From the NCBI RefSeq assembly GCF_904846155.1, contig NZ_CAJGZP010000001.1, positions 1,364,001 through 1,428,000 on the forward strand: a stretch of 64,000 nucleotides of DNA, written 5' to 3'. The notes below the pieces were generated by a model that made no database searches, was not told the DNA's origin, and was given only the letters and a program-made list of their open reading frames with translations. Below, in pieces: positions 28,701-38,833 of this stretch; position 1 is the stretch's first letter; each line of letters starts with the position of its first letter. This stretch comes from Psychrobacter fulvigenes. Its GTDB lineage: Bacteria; Pseudomonadota; Gammaproteobacteria; Pseudomonadales; Moraxellaceae. A program made the position numbers and the translations under genes.

Positions 28701-28753
28701 TATACCAGCAGCGCGCATAAATTTATAACAGTTTTATTTTCAACTGACTATAC
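28701..28753 (+). repeat. Dispersed repeat family 2, right-end fragment
   Basis: About 53 bp matching the last third of copy A: ATACCAGCAGC, then GTTTTATTTTCAA and CTGACTATA. The left part is absent, so this is a solo end. Confidence 0.6.
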
Positions 28754-28817
28754 GTTCGTTATTCTTACTAGAGATACAACCTATTAGTAGTCCTAATATT
28801 TAAATATTCAACAAATC

Positions 28818-29756
28818 TTAGTTGCTTATAGCAGCTTGTTGCCGTTCTCGATACGCTTTCGGTGACATACCATATACTCGCTTAAATGCTTGGCTAAAAG
28901 TTGAGTTTGATGTGTAACCAACTAGCTCACTGATTTGACCGATACTATTATGTTGTAGGCGTAGTTGGCGAGCAGCAAGACATAAGCGGTAGGTAGTCAG
29001 GTAAGTCAAGGGCGGCACCCCCATAATGTTTTTGAAGCGCTGAGTAAAGCTTGAACGAGACATGCCGACCTTTTCTGCCAGCTCATGAGTCGTCCATTTA
29101 TGATCTGGTGAATCATGAAGAATGGCTAGTGTTTTTGATAAATACGGATCTCTCATAGCAAGCAACCAATTCTCTGCCTTCTCAGGCAATCTTTCAATAT
29201 ATGTGCGTAAGCATTCAACCATGACAATACTTGCCCAAAAATTAATCATCGCAAGCTTACCTAAGCGCTCATATTGAGACTCTATTGTTAAGAAACCAAG
29301 GGCCCAGCCGAGCGCTTTAAATTGACTTCCATGGTTTTCATCATGCTCAGGCAAAATGGCGGGTAATGCTGATAGTAGCGGTCGAAGCAGGTCTTTATCG
29401 TATTGACATTCGATTACTATAAATTGCGTATTAGAGTTACTGTCTTTGAGAAGGTCGGCAGGACATTTATCATCCTCAAGTAAAGTTTTATCTAACTCTT
29501 GGACATGTTGACTATGATAGTTTGGTGCATGACAGATATGTTTATTGGAATTAGGAATCATCACAATATCACCAGTATACACTTGTCGTGATACTCCATT
29601 TATAGTGATATAAAAGCTGCCAGCTTGAATCAAATAAAAATAAATATTGTCGCTACTCGTGAGTGAAAATGCCCAGTCACCAGAAAAACTCAAACAATAA
29701 TATTTAGTTTCCTTTAGGTGCTGAGATTGCTGTAGCAACCTACTCAGTACATCCAT
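28818..29756 (-). CDS. AraC-family transcriptional regulator
   Basis: A 312-residue regulator with an N-terminal cupin sensor (about 1-130; GSFYITINGVSRQVYTGDIVMIP is the jelly-roll core, of which GDIVMIP is most typical) and a C-terminal double helix-turn-helix (about 205-305). The second HTH carries the AraC signature SELVGYTSNSTFSQAFKRVYGMSPKAYR in family form. This cupin-AraC type resembles regulators of alcohol, aldehyde or aromatic catabolism genes. Its target is not evident; the nearest catabolic candidate, a flavin monooxygenase gene, is 5 kb away. A 780-base gene-free stretch lies upstream. Confidence 0.9.
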   Translation of the reverse strand: MDVLSRLLQQSQHLKETKYYCLSFSGDWAFSLTSSDNIYFYLIQAGSFYITINGVSRQVYTGDIVMIPNSNKHICHAPNYHSQHVQELDKTLLEDDKCPADLLKDSNSNTQFIVIECQYDKDLLRPLLSALPAILPEHDENHGSQFKALGWALGFLTIESQYERLGKLAMINFWASIVMVECLRTYIERLPEKAENWLLAMRDPYLSKTLAILHDSPDHKWTTHELAEKVGMSRSSFTQRFKNIMGVPPLTYLTTYRLCLAARQLRLQHNSIGQISELVGYTSNSTFSQAFKRVYGMSPKAYRERQQAAISN

Positions 29757-30539
29757 AAGTCCCGTCCTTAATTATCAATCAGCTTCGAGATCCTTGTCAT
29801 CGTTTCCTGTCTAAAAACATTGTTGATACTAGGTTTGATATCACGATGAACGGTGCATTTCTCTATCTAAAAAACCATCAAATATAGTCTGATCAGGTGT
29901 AAGAATCTAGCCAATAACCATATCTAAAAGAGTGTGTCTAATTTTATACTACCAAATATCGTATGTTATTTACTTTAAATATTATAGGTTTTTGAGGAAA
30001 TACCAGCTAAATGGTTGTTTCGTAGGGTCAGCTATATCTTTAGCGAAGATATTTTTTTGTCTTATAAGTCAGGTGGTTAGATCGTTTTTAGTGTTTGCAT
30101 AGATAACAAGTAGCAGCGAGATTGTAGTAGAGCATGTGATGCGGTCAAGTTAAAGGATAAAAAACCTAATAATCAAAAGCTTGCTGCTCAATATCAAGGT
30201 GATAGTCATAAAGCCCTCTAAAAAAATGATTGCTAACCAGTAGAAATCCAAGACAAAAGGTAATTTATCTATATAAATTAACCAAACATGTGTTTATTGT
30301 CTCTATATTTTTAGTCGTAGCACATTATCATCAATTTGGCTTGCGACATATTTAGTAGATGGTCTATGTTGGTGTTATGGCCGCTGATAATAGTAAAGCA
30401 GATGATTTGATTGGTTAAATGTTAAGTCTACTGTTTGTTGATACTTGTTATAGGAAACCAACTGAAGTTTTGCTGTGAGCAGTTTTCGTACTCAAGTATT
30501 TTAAATCTGGATATGTTAATTCTCAAAGGAGTTGAGACC
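29757..30539. other. Gene-free region between the AraC regulator and the large unknown gene
   Basis: About 780 AT-rich bases with no supported frame, tRNA or repeat that I could match elsewhere in the window. It should contain the promoters of both flanking genes. Confidence 0.5.
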
Positions 30540-33500
30540 ATGACTACTAAAAAAACAGGTTCTAAAGCTACTGACACTAGCAAGCAAAAAAAGCAAACTT
30601 CCTCCCAAAACATCTCAGACGTCTCAAAGGCGCAGACATCTGTAGAAGCTCAAAGCGGTGCTACCATTAAGACGCAAATCGATGATTTTAAGCACGGCTT
30701 TCATATGGCCGAAGAGTAACTGCTCAGGCTACAATCTGAAATAGCAAAAGATACGAGTAGTGATTCAGCTCAGATCAAGTCATTAAAAGTGAAGGCTGAT
30801 GCGGCACAAAAGCTTATTTCTGATCTAAAGGATAAAGTCGCTGCCGCCCCTGAAATTGCGCAAAACTTGGGCGTAGGTATTGAGCGTCCAACGATCATCG
30901 AAAAAGAATTCCACAACGTGGTTAGAGAAACTGAGCTTAATCTTAACGATGTGGTTTTGGAGACGCCAAAGGTTATAGCGCAGCAGCGTATGACTGGCAT
31001 TGGGCCACGTGATGCCAAGCTGTTCGCAGACAACACCATGACACCGATCCAGATGATTGGCAAATTGCGCCTCTAGTTTGATGGTGAAGATGGACGACCA
31101 GCACCCAATGCTACTTATGCCTTGCAGGCGACGCGAAAAGACTCAGATGAAAAGATACAACTGCGCAGTGGTAAGACAGACTCTAGAGGGTATACCTCAG
31201 TTAATTTGTCTAATATTGAGCTTGATAGTATCGAAAAAATCGATGTCATCATCCATGACGCTTCGCTAGACAAAACCAATCCACATATCTATACCTTGTC
31301 TAAAGATAGAATCTTGGATGGATTATTGTTAGCAGTTCCTCATATTATCCCTGTTCCAAAAACATTGGTCGAAAAGCTACATGATTGGATGGACAATCAT
31401 GACAGCACTGAGACACCAGGAACCATAGAAGATCCCGATGATATTGACTTGAGTATCTCGCCAGCATCTTTTGGTCTCAATGAAGAGCATATCGATGGAA
31501 ACTGCTGTTTGCGGCCAAGGACTGAGTTTCCTGCCAAAGAGTACTACTTTCGCCAAACGGTGCGCCTGACTGATATTGAAGATGTGCGCTTGGTATTTAA
31601 CGGTGAAAAGGAAAAAGAGCGCACGGGTGTGGCATCACCTATTGATTATGGTGATGACTCTGCGAGTACCTATGCAGTACTAGGCGGCAACTTGCTCATA
31701 GGTCTGTCTAATCTGTATCGCCACGGTTGGTATCCTGCTGGGCGCGGCTTGGGACGACTGTTATACTCGACGTCACTAGCACCTTGCGAAGATATCAATC
31801 TAGCCTTTATTGATTGGACACGTAGTGAGCGCGATACTCGTTCTGAGTCGCGAACACAAACTGAGCAAATGGAGCATGATCTACAGCATGATCGCAGTAT
31901 CGATGAAGTGGTGGACTTGGTATTGCGTGAGAACCAAGAGGGTAGCTCAGCTGCTGGCGGCGGCGGAGCAAGCTTAGATCTTGGGTTCTTTAGTATTGGC
32001 GGCGGGGGGGGTGGTACCTCCAGCTCATCGACAGGGCGGCGCTCTTTGCACACTTCAACGGTGCAAAATATATCCGATAGTGTGTCGCAAAGTGCGTCGG
32101 CTATCCGGCATCAGCGCTCTACCGTTGTCACAACCTCCTATCAGCGAGAGTCTGAACGTATTCAGACGCGTACAGTACATAATCACAATATGAATCACGT
32201 GATGAACTTGCAGTACTTTCAGGTGGTAGAGCACTACTCTGTAAAGACCGAGCTGGTTGAGGAAAAACCTGTATTGATGGTGCCCTACGCGGTCGATCAG
32301 GCTATATTTGGAACAATTGCCAGTTTTGATAAGTTCGTCAACTCGCCCTCTAGTGCCATTACTCGTTTTCTTGATCGGCATTCAAGACTGTTACGAAGAA
32401 TGGTGCCGCGCAGCTATAGAAGTGCCTTTCAATCGCTCTCAAGACTGTTGCATTGCAAAGATGTCTATAGTATCGAAGAGCCTTATGCGACTTTTTCGCG
32501 TTGGGATATTACTCTAGGGTCAGCATGGCGGCTTGGGGTTAGCCTGCGTATCAAAACCAAATCAGGACAAACGCTGCGCTTAAGCCCTCGCGGTCACACC
32601 TCCAATCAGCCTCCAAGTTACTTTGTCTCCTCACCTGTTAGACATGATGATATCAGTGAGTTTATCGTCTCCTTTGATAGTGCCGAGGCGCTACGTAATA
32701 TCAACGCTATAGACTTAGGTTTTTTTAGCATTAATGAAACCGCCTTTGGAGATGCGATTAAGTTCAAGCTTGACCGTATCGAAGTCTATGCTACGACCGA
32801 TCGCTCGCGCTATATTAGCAATCCGCAATCCTTTGTGATTGAAACCAATGCTGTTGATGTCACGCTGGATGCTAGCAATCCTTCGGTAAACATCGGTATC
32901 GTTGCCAATCCTCCCGTTGACTTTAGCAGCTATCGGGGCCGCGAGCATAGAGACTATTGCCGCTTGCAGGAGCTGATCGCTCACATCCAAGGGCAGCCTA
33001 TGCGCTATATGCGAGCAATCTGGCTACGCGAGGACTCAGATCGTCGCGCTATCCGATTTGATCAATTCAAAATAGGCGACAAATCACTGCTCGATCATAT
33101 CGTCAATAAGCCCATCGGTATTTTGGGTAATTATGTCGCCTTTGAGGTGCTCGAAGGCCATCGCATCGCTGCGGTCAGGAGCCCTGACTACGTGGTATCT
33201 AGCCGTGTTGTTACTATTCCGACTAGAGGTGTATTTGGTGAGGTGTTCTTATCGTGCTGTAATGCTACAGAAAAACGCGATGTCGAGCGCTTCGTTGAAC
33301 CTGAGAACCGCTGTCAGCGTACCGCGCCTGACATCACCGGCGTCTCACCTGGTAGCCGCGCATCACGCAGCGATACCACACCGACCAGCTTTGCTGCGCC
33401 GATCGTCAACATGCAGGCAGCTCCAGCAGTACCTGACTCCTCGGGTATGGCAAACGCTTTGTCAGTAATGGGAACGCCTGATATATTCCGCGATCTGACC

Positions 33501-34688
33501 AATGGCGCTGAGCTGTTATCCTTTATCAATAACGCAACCAAAGAGGCGTTTACGAGCACTCGTCAGCACCGCGCTGCTATGGATGCTATCGCAGGAGATG
33601 TAGTGCGCGGCTTGGTCTCAGCCTATACAGGTGTGCCAATATCTAGTAGTGATTCAGCTGCGCCTGCGGACGCTAAGACCGATGGCGTCACCAAATCGAC
33701 CAATACCAAAAGCGGCACCAAAGCCAGTACCACGGCGCCTACCTCAGCGAAGATCAATAACCCAGGTCTGCAAGCGGCATCGAGTGAGATGGTCAGACAG
33801 ACATCACCTTCCAAGCTGGTCGATCAGTTGCAAGTGATCAAAAAGGCGGTTGATTCGGATCTATTAACCCAAGCAGAAGGAAGTAGACGTACCGCGCAAC
33901 TACTGGGTGAGATTGACGATCAAAACGTCATTATCCCAGCGTCAAATATCTCTTATGGTGTTGTGGCTGAGCCGTTAGGGACAGCGTCACGCGAGGTCGA
34001 TATCAAGCTGCGTGTCTTTATACCCGCGCCAGTGGTGACTACTGGCATACCATTGACCAGTGCCTATGCTGGCGATGATCGTAGCTTTTCGTACAGTGAT
34101 GGTACCTCAAGAGCTGAGATTCATGCCAAGCTTACGTTTGGGACGGATCATGCTTGGCCACAATTGCAAATAGATCAGATCGAATTTGGTGCCACTCATG
34201 CCTACGATCAGGACGATACCTCAGATGTGGCTGGCAAGCCAAGCTGGTGGAACTCGATCAATAGTGGTGCAAGCCCAACAGACTCTGGAACGCTGACCAG
34301 AACTGCGGACAACTTAAATGCGGTACAGTCCTATACTTATGCGCCTACTGCCGAGAGCTATTGGCCAGATGGACCTATCGCCGCCTTGGTGTATCTCAAA
34401 GTCAACGCACCCAATCCACTAGAGTCTCTAGCCCCTGCGATAGACGCCAATCTGTATCTGTATGTCAAACAGTATAATGGCAAGCTCTATTACAAGCTAT
34501 CAGGCGATCACGACGGGTTCCCAGCGTTTGAACTGTACGTGGATGAGTGCCGAGTATTCTCGCATGATCCTGCTGCCGAAAACCAAAGCCCAGCGTCATT
34601 ATTGCCACCATCGGAATACAGAGTCGGCGAAACAGGCATCACCAGTGGTTGGAGTATGTTACCGTGTGACATAACTACACAAGTTTAA
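30540..34688 (+). pseudogene. Very large protein of unknown function, frame broken by TAA and TAG
   Basis: One reading frame of 1,382 codons runs from ATG 30540 (AAAGGAG 8 bases upstream) to 34688, interrupted only by TAA at 30717 and TAG at 31074. Both sit where a Gln would fit (MAEE-stop-LLRLQSE; GKLRL-stop-FDGEDG). Layout: Lys/Thr-rich start; helical region; a beta-sandwich-like segment with GKTDSRGYTSVNLS; Gly-rich loops (GGGGGG) near residue 485; a helix with many Ser/Gln/Arg; NHNMNHVMNLQYFQVVEHY, a motif I have seen in large uncharacterised bacterial proteins; a hydrophilic Ala/Thr/Lys linker near 1060; and a C-terminal beta-rich domain. No signal peptide or TM. Function unknown. The last piece alone is 1,188 codons with no good start. 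Confidence 0.8.
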
Positions 34689-34705
34689 TTACCTTCAGCA
34701 ATATA

Positions 34706-34739
34706 GAGCCTCAAGGCACACTGTTTTGAGGCTTTTTTT
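34706..34739 (+). terminator. Terminator after the large unknown gene
   Basis: The arms AGCCTCAA (34707-34714) and TTGAGGCT (34726-34733) form a hairpin followed by T7. Its presence just after the stop shows the long frame was a proper transcription unit. Confidence 0.85.
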
Positions 34740-34914
34740 GGTTAAAGTATACGTAAGGCGCTGATGAATCTCATCTTTTATTCTCGTCTAGGTAGATTGC
34801 GAGAAGTATACCGATATGGTGCCAACTTATATTAAAAATATGCTTAGAGTAAAAACGATATAGAAATGGTGTCCGCATAAGTTAAGCAAAGCAATTCTTA
34901 ATAATAGCTTACCC

Positions 34915-34953
34915 AATAAAAATGGCCGTACTGAATCAAACCAGTGCGGCCAT
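34915..34953 (-). terminator. Terminator after the flavin monooxygenase gene
   Basis: ATGGCCGTACTG (34922-34933) pairs with CAGTGCGGCCAT (34942-34953) with one mismatch; on the minus strand T5 follows. Confidence 0.75.
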
Positions 34954-34999
34954 CATGCTTACCATTTTTTGTCCGTTATTTAGAGTAGTGATGTTCAGC

Positions 35000-36814
35000 T
35001 CACTCTAAGTGATGAGCTTCCTGTAAACCATAAACAGGTGTTTCTATCCCTTCCATTCTGGCCTTAAGTTGCAGTGATAAGTATTGAGAGTAGTGCCGCG
35101 ACTGATGCAAGTTTCCGCCATGGAACCATAACGCCTCTTGCTGCGTTGGTTTCCACATATCTCTTAACTCACCTTCCCAAGGGCCTGGGTCTTTTTTGGT
35201 ATCTGAGCCCATCCCCCAGCACTTACCGACTTTATCGGCTACTTCTTGTGAGATTGTTTTTGCCGCCCAACCGTTCATAGAGCCAAATCCAGTAGCATAG
35301 ACAATTAAATCTGCCTCTAGCTCTGTGCCATCCGTTAGCACCACTGACTTCGGCTTAATGTGATCAATACTAACACCAGATTTAAGCTTTATCTTCCCTT
35401 CCGCTACTAGCTCAGAAGCACCGACATCGATATAGTAACCAGAGCCTCGACGTAAGTATTTCATAAAGAGACCAGTATGATCTTCACCAAAGTCGAGCAT
35501 AAACCCTGCGTCAGTTAACTTTTGATAAAAGTCAGCATCTAACTCTGCTACTTTACGGTAAACAGGCTCATGAAATTGCGGCATGATTTTAAAAGGAATA
35601 GAACCAAAGGTCAGGTCCGCCTTATAGGTAGTCATTCCATTCTCAACTGCTTCTTCTGAATACAAACCCCCTAATACCTCATCCATCAAAGTATCTGATT
35701 TAATAATATGCGTTGATGAACGTTGTATCATAGTGACGTCTGCGCCATTTTCCCAAAGGGCGGCACAAATATCATGCGCTGAGTTATTGGCACCTAGTAC
35801 GATACATTTTTTTCCTCGATAAGCCTCACCGCCTGGGTGCTGGCTTGAGTGATGCTGCTCTCCAGCAAAATCTTCCATACCAGAAATTTCTGGTATGTTT
35901 GGCAACCCTGACATACCAGTCGCCAAAACCAATTGCTTAGGATGTAATACTAAATGTTCACCCGCTCTATCAACCTCTACATTCCACTGCTGTAACTCCT
36001 CATCGAATTCAGCACTGATACATTCAGTTGATCCCCAGTAGTTTAACTCCATAACCTTGGTATACATTTCTAACCAATCACCAATTTTGTCTTTTGGCGT
36101 AAATACTGGCCAGTTCTCAGGGAAGGGGAGGTACGGCATATGGTCATACCAGACAGGATCATGCAAACATAATGACTTATAACGATTACGCCATGTATCA
36201 CCTGGTCTAGGCTGCTTATCTATGACAATTGTCGGAACGTCGAGTTGCCGTAAGCGAGCTCCTAGACCGATACCGCCCTGTCCACCACCGATAACTAAGC
36301 AATAAGGCTGCTCGCTATAACCGAGGTTTTTTTCTTCAATTTCCCGTTTTTCCTGCCACGTTAAACGATCAGGGTCAGCACCATGTTCAGCACCTTTTGG
36401 ACGTAATCTTTTACGCTTTTCAGGGAAGTCTTTGAGCTCGGTCATAGTGGTTAATAATGTCCAAGCTTTACCATTACGCAGACGTAAGTGTCCATAGCCT
36501 TTTGCCACCTTGGTGTTGAAGGTTATCCAAGCTTCTATAACACCCTCATTTTCTACTGCATCTTCTTCAAGCTGCCAATTATATGGTTCAGCCGTTTCTA
36601 GGGTATGCGAGAGCATATCTTTAATTTCATCTTGCCCCTCCAATGTCTTGATATTCCAAGTAAATGAAACTAAATCACGCCAATACCCTTCGGCTTCAAA
36701 GTACTCAGCTGCTTGGTCTATATCTTTTGTGCGCAAGGCTTGATCAAAACCTTGCAGCCAATTAGTGACTTGTTGGCTTGCGGATAACTCATTATCATGC
36801 TTTTGAGTAGTCAT
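35000..36814 (-). CDS. Flavin-containing monooxygenase with N-terminal NTF2-like domain
   Basis: A 604-residue FAD/NADPH monooxygenase related to YUCCA/FMO and Baeyer-Villiger enzymes. The first 130 residues look like a SnoaL/NTF2-type alpha-beta barrel (LRTKDIDQAAEYFEAEGYWRD). Then come the FAD-binding VIGGGQGGIGLGARL, the FMO/BVMO fingerprint FAGEQHHSSQHP (FxGxxxHxxx), the NADPH-binding VLGANNSAHDI and the ATGF motif near the end. It probably oxygenates a small ketone, amine or sulfur compound in the cytosol; the substrate is unknown. GGAGAGG before ATG 36814 decides the start. It stands alone with its own terminator, flanked by the unknown large gene and a repeat. Confidence 0.85.
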   Translation of the reverse strand: MTTQKHDNELSASQQVTNWLQGFDQALRTKDIDQAAEYFEAEGYWRDLVSFTWNIKTLEGQDEIKDMLSHTLETAEPYNWQLEEDAVENEGVIEAWITFNTKVAKGYGHLRLRNGKAWTLLTTMTELKDFPEKRKRLRPKGAEHGADPDRLTWQEKREIEEKNLGYSEQPYCLVIGGGQGGIGLGARLRQLDVPTIVIDKQPRPGDTWRNRYKSLCLHDPVWYDHMPYLPFPENWPVFTPKDKIGDWLEMYTKVMELNYWGSTECISAEFDEELQQWNVEVDRAGEHLVLHPKQLVLATGMSGLPNIPEISGMEDFAGEQHHSSQHPGGEAYRGKKCIVLGANNSAHDICAALWENGADVTMIQRSSTHIIKSDTLMDEVLGGLYSEEAVENGMTTYKADLTFGSIPFKIMPQFHEPVYRKVAELDADFYQKLTDAGFMLDFGEDHTGLFMKYLRRGSGYYIDVGASELVAEGKIKLKSGVSIDHIKPKSVVLTDGTELEADLIVYATGFGSMNGWAAKTISQEVADKVGKCWGMGSDTKKDPGPWEGELRDMWKPTQQEALWFHGGNLHQSRHYSQYLSLQLKARMEGIETPVYGLQEAHHLE

Positions 36815-37144
36815 AAAATTCCTCTCCATGGTTATTTTTATTTACTCTATTGCTAAGCTTCATGTGCAGCAGTGAAAATTCACTAAACACCAAATAGCAT
36901 ACTTTTCGAAGTGAATCGAAAAGTGTGAGCTTTTGATATCAGCGAGTGTCATTTCAAAACAGAAAGTTAATACACTTAAGAAAAAGAATATTCTCTATGG
37001 ATAGTAACTCCTTATAAGAGCTATAGCCTTTAAGACTATAGCTCTTATAAACAGATGTTGTCAATTCTAGTATATGGTTGTTCTCTCATCTGTTAGCTAT
37101 CCTGATAAAATGTAGTATTTATATAGTGATTCCTAAATAAAAAG

Positions 37145-37307
<163 letters not shown>

Positions 37308-37412
37308 CTCACTTTCGGTTGGATTGCTTTGGGTGATTTATGGAGAGGGTGAGATGTATCATGTGCCAACTACGGGTGTTATCTAGTTTGTAGATTAACT
37401 ATTAACTATTTA

Positions 37413-38411
37413 TTAAGTACGGTTGTTCATATACTCTGCTTCTGTTAAGTCTGGGTTACGACAGTCTTTCAATCCATCATACCCATCGTCATAACGTGAA
37501 CGTTCAATAATGAATTTACGTAACTCACCCTCTTGACTACCATCAAGCGTGAAATCATTTAATAAATCTATCATGTCTTGTGATGTTTCTATGTCATTGT
37601 CAACGAGATAATCAATGCGGGCCGCTTGTGCTGGTGTTAGTGGTCCGGTTGTTTGTACAGCGTGGGCACCTGTACCATTATTGTAGTCGTCCTCATCATA
37701 AAAACCATCAGTGTCGATATTACTATTTCCAGTATCAGCTACTTCTTCACTATCAACAATGCCGTGAAAGACATCTTCAAACTCATCATTTTCAGTGTTG
37801 TATATTTCATCCTCTACATCAGCCCAGTCTAAGTCAGCGACAGATGGTTCTTCGACTGTATTATTAGACTCTTTATCGTTTAAGTCTAACGGAAAGGCAA
37901 TTCTTGTGACTTTCCAGCTAAGGCCGTCTCTATGCATAATCACATCTAATGACTCTTTATCAACATCATCAAAGATCTGAACTTTGAATCGATTAAATGA
38001 CAGGTAGCCGGCTTTATAATCAATATCCTCATTTTTGGCTTCAGGCTTATCTTCAGACGTGTCATTATTTAAGTCAAAATCTAGTTTTTGCCCTTGAAGC
38101 ATTAATGCAACGCCGTCGGGTGTGACGACACTGTCTATAATTGGGTCTATCATCGCAGTGGCTAACATGGTGCCCAAAGCTTCAAAGCCATCTTGCTCAT
38201 CACTTGCAGCAAGCTCCTTAAGCATGGCGGCTTTGACTTGATCCTTCATACTTTGTTTCACATTAGGGAAGTCAATGTACCCCGAGAGCTTGTCTGCATC
38301 TCCTTGTACAGCAGCATTTTTAATGTTATTCAACGCTATATAGGGTGATGTATAAAGGTAGATTGCAAATACAACAAGCAAGCCCGCCAACCAAGGCAAA
38401 AGTTTTTTCAA
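37413..38411 (-). CDS. DUF2939 protein with long acidic C-terminal extension
   Basis: A 332-residue protein with an N-terminal membrane anchor or signal (LLPWLAGLLVVFAIYLYT) and then the DUF2939 core: SPYIALNNIKNAAVQGDADKLSGYIDFP in family form, and a beta-rich region ending at GLSWKVTRIAFPLDL (about residue 180). Beyond that are about 150 residues rich in Asp, Glu and Asn, ending in a segment with GLKDCRNPDLTEAEY. Function of the family is not known. It stands alone between two members of repeat family 2 (37145 and 38466). The ATG follows an AGGAGAG-like site. Confidence 0.75.
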   Translation of the reverse strand: MKKLLPWLAGLLVVFAIYLYTSPYIALNNIKNAAVQGDADKLSGYIDFPNVKQSMKDQVKAAMLKELAASDEQDGFEALGTMLATAMIDPIIDSVVTPDGVALMLQGQKLDFDLNNDTSEDKPEAKNEDIDYKAGYLSFNRFKVQIFDDVDKESLDVIMHRDGLSWKVTRIAFPLDLNDKESNNTVEEPSVADLDWADVEDEIYNTENDEFEDVFHGIVDSEEVADTGNSNIDTDGFYDEDDYNNGTGAHAVQTTGPLTPAQAARIDYLVDNDIETSQDMIDLLNDFTLDGSQEGELRKFIIERSRYDDGYDGLKDCRNPDLTEAEYMNNRT

Positions 38412-38465
38412 AAAAGCTCTCCTAAAATATGGATGAAATGAGTTATTAACCTATCGCGCACAAGA

Positions 38466-38560
38466 TATAGTCGGAGCACTTTTAAACCGCTACGGTGTTA
38501 CCCGCTCTAGATTTACTTAGTGTACTATCTGCGGTCGGTCGCCTTGTAACGACTTAAAAA
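38466..38560 (+). repeat. Divergent member of dispersed repeat family 2
   Basis: Begins TATAGTCGGAGCACTTTTAAA and has ACCGCTACGGTGTTAC, close to copy A's ACCGACACAGTGCTAC, then diverges. The right boundary is approximate. Confidence 0.45.
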
Positions 38561-38833
38561 TCGTTGAGATTCTGGTGTATACTTACAAAGCAGTGATTTT
38601 TAGCAAGGAATATTAACATTGCTTGACATATAAAACAATTTGATAGAGTGTGATTGGCTAACTCTTGAACTACTGTAAAGAAAATACTAAAAATAGCTGA
38701 TAGCATATGTGGCCAAAGTATCGCCACAATCACACTCATTGCTCATATTTATCTAACAATCTAATAATAGTCAAAGTTTAGTCAAAGCAATGACATAAAC
38801 TTTTATTTAAGAAAAGAAGGAAGTTAAAGAAAC

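Noticed and set aside
30435..30539. Longer N-terminus for the large unknown protein from ATG 30435
   Set aside because: The AAAGGAG at 30525 points to ATG 30540; the upstream codons encode an unrelated hydrophobic stretch.
30717..31076. Genome-wide reassignment of TAA and TAG to Gln
   Set aside because: Most genes here end normally at TAA or TAG at the family's expected length, so reassignment would ruin them.
28818..36814. AraC regulator as the controller of the flavin monooxygenase
   Set aside because: They are 5 kb apart with an unrelated large gene between; no shared site was identified.
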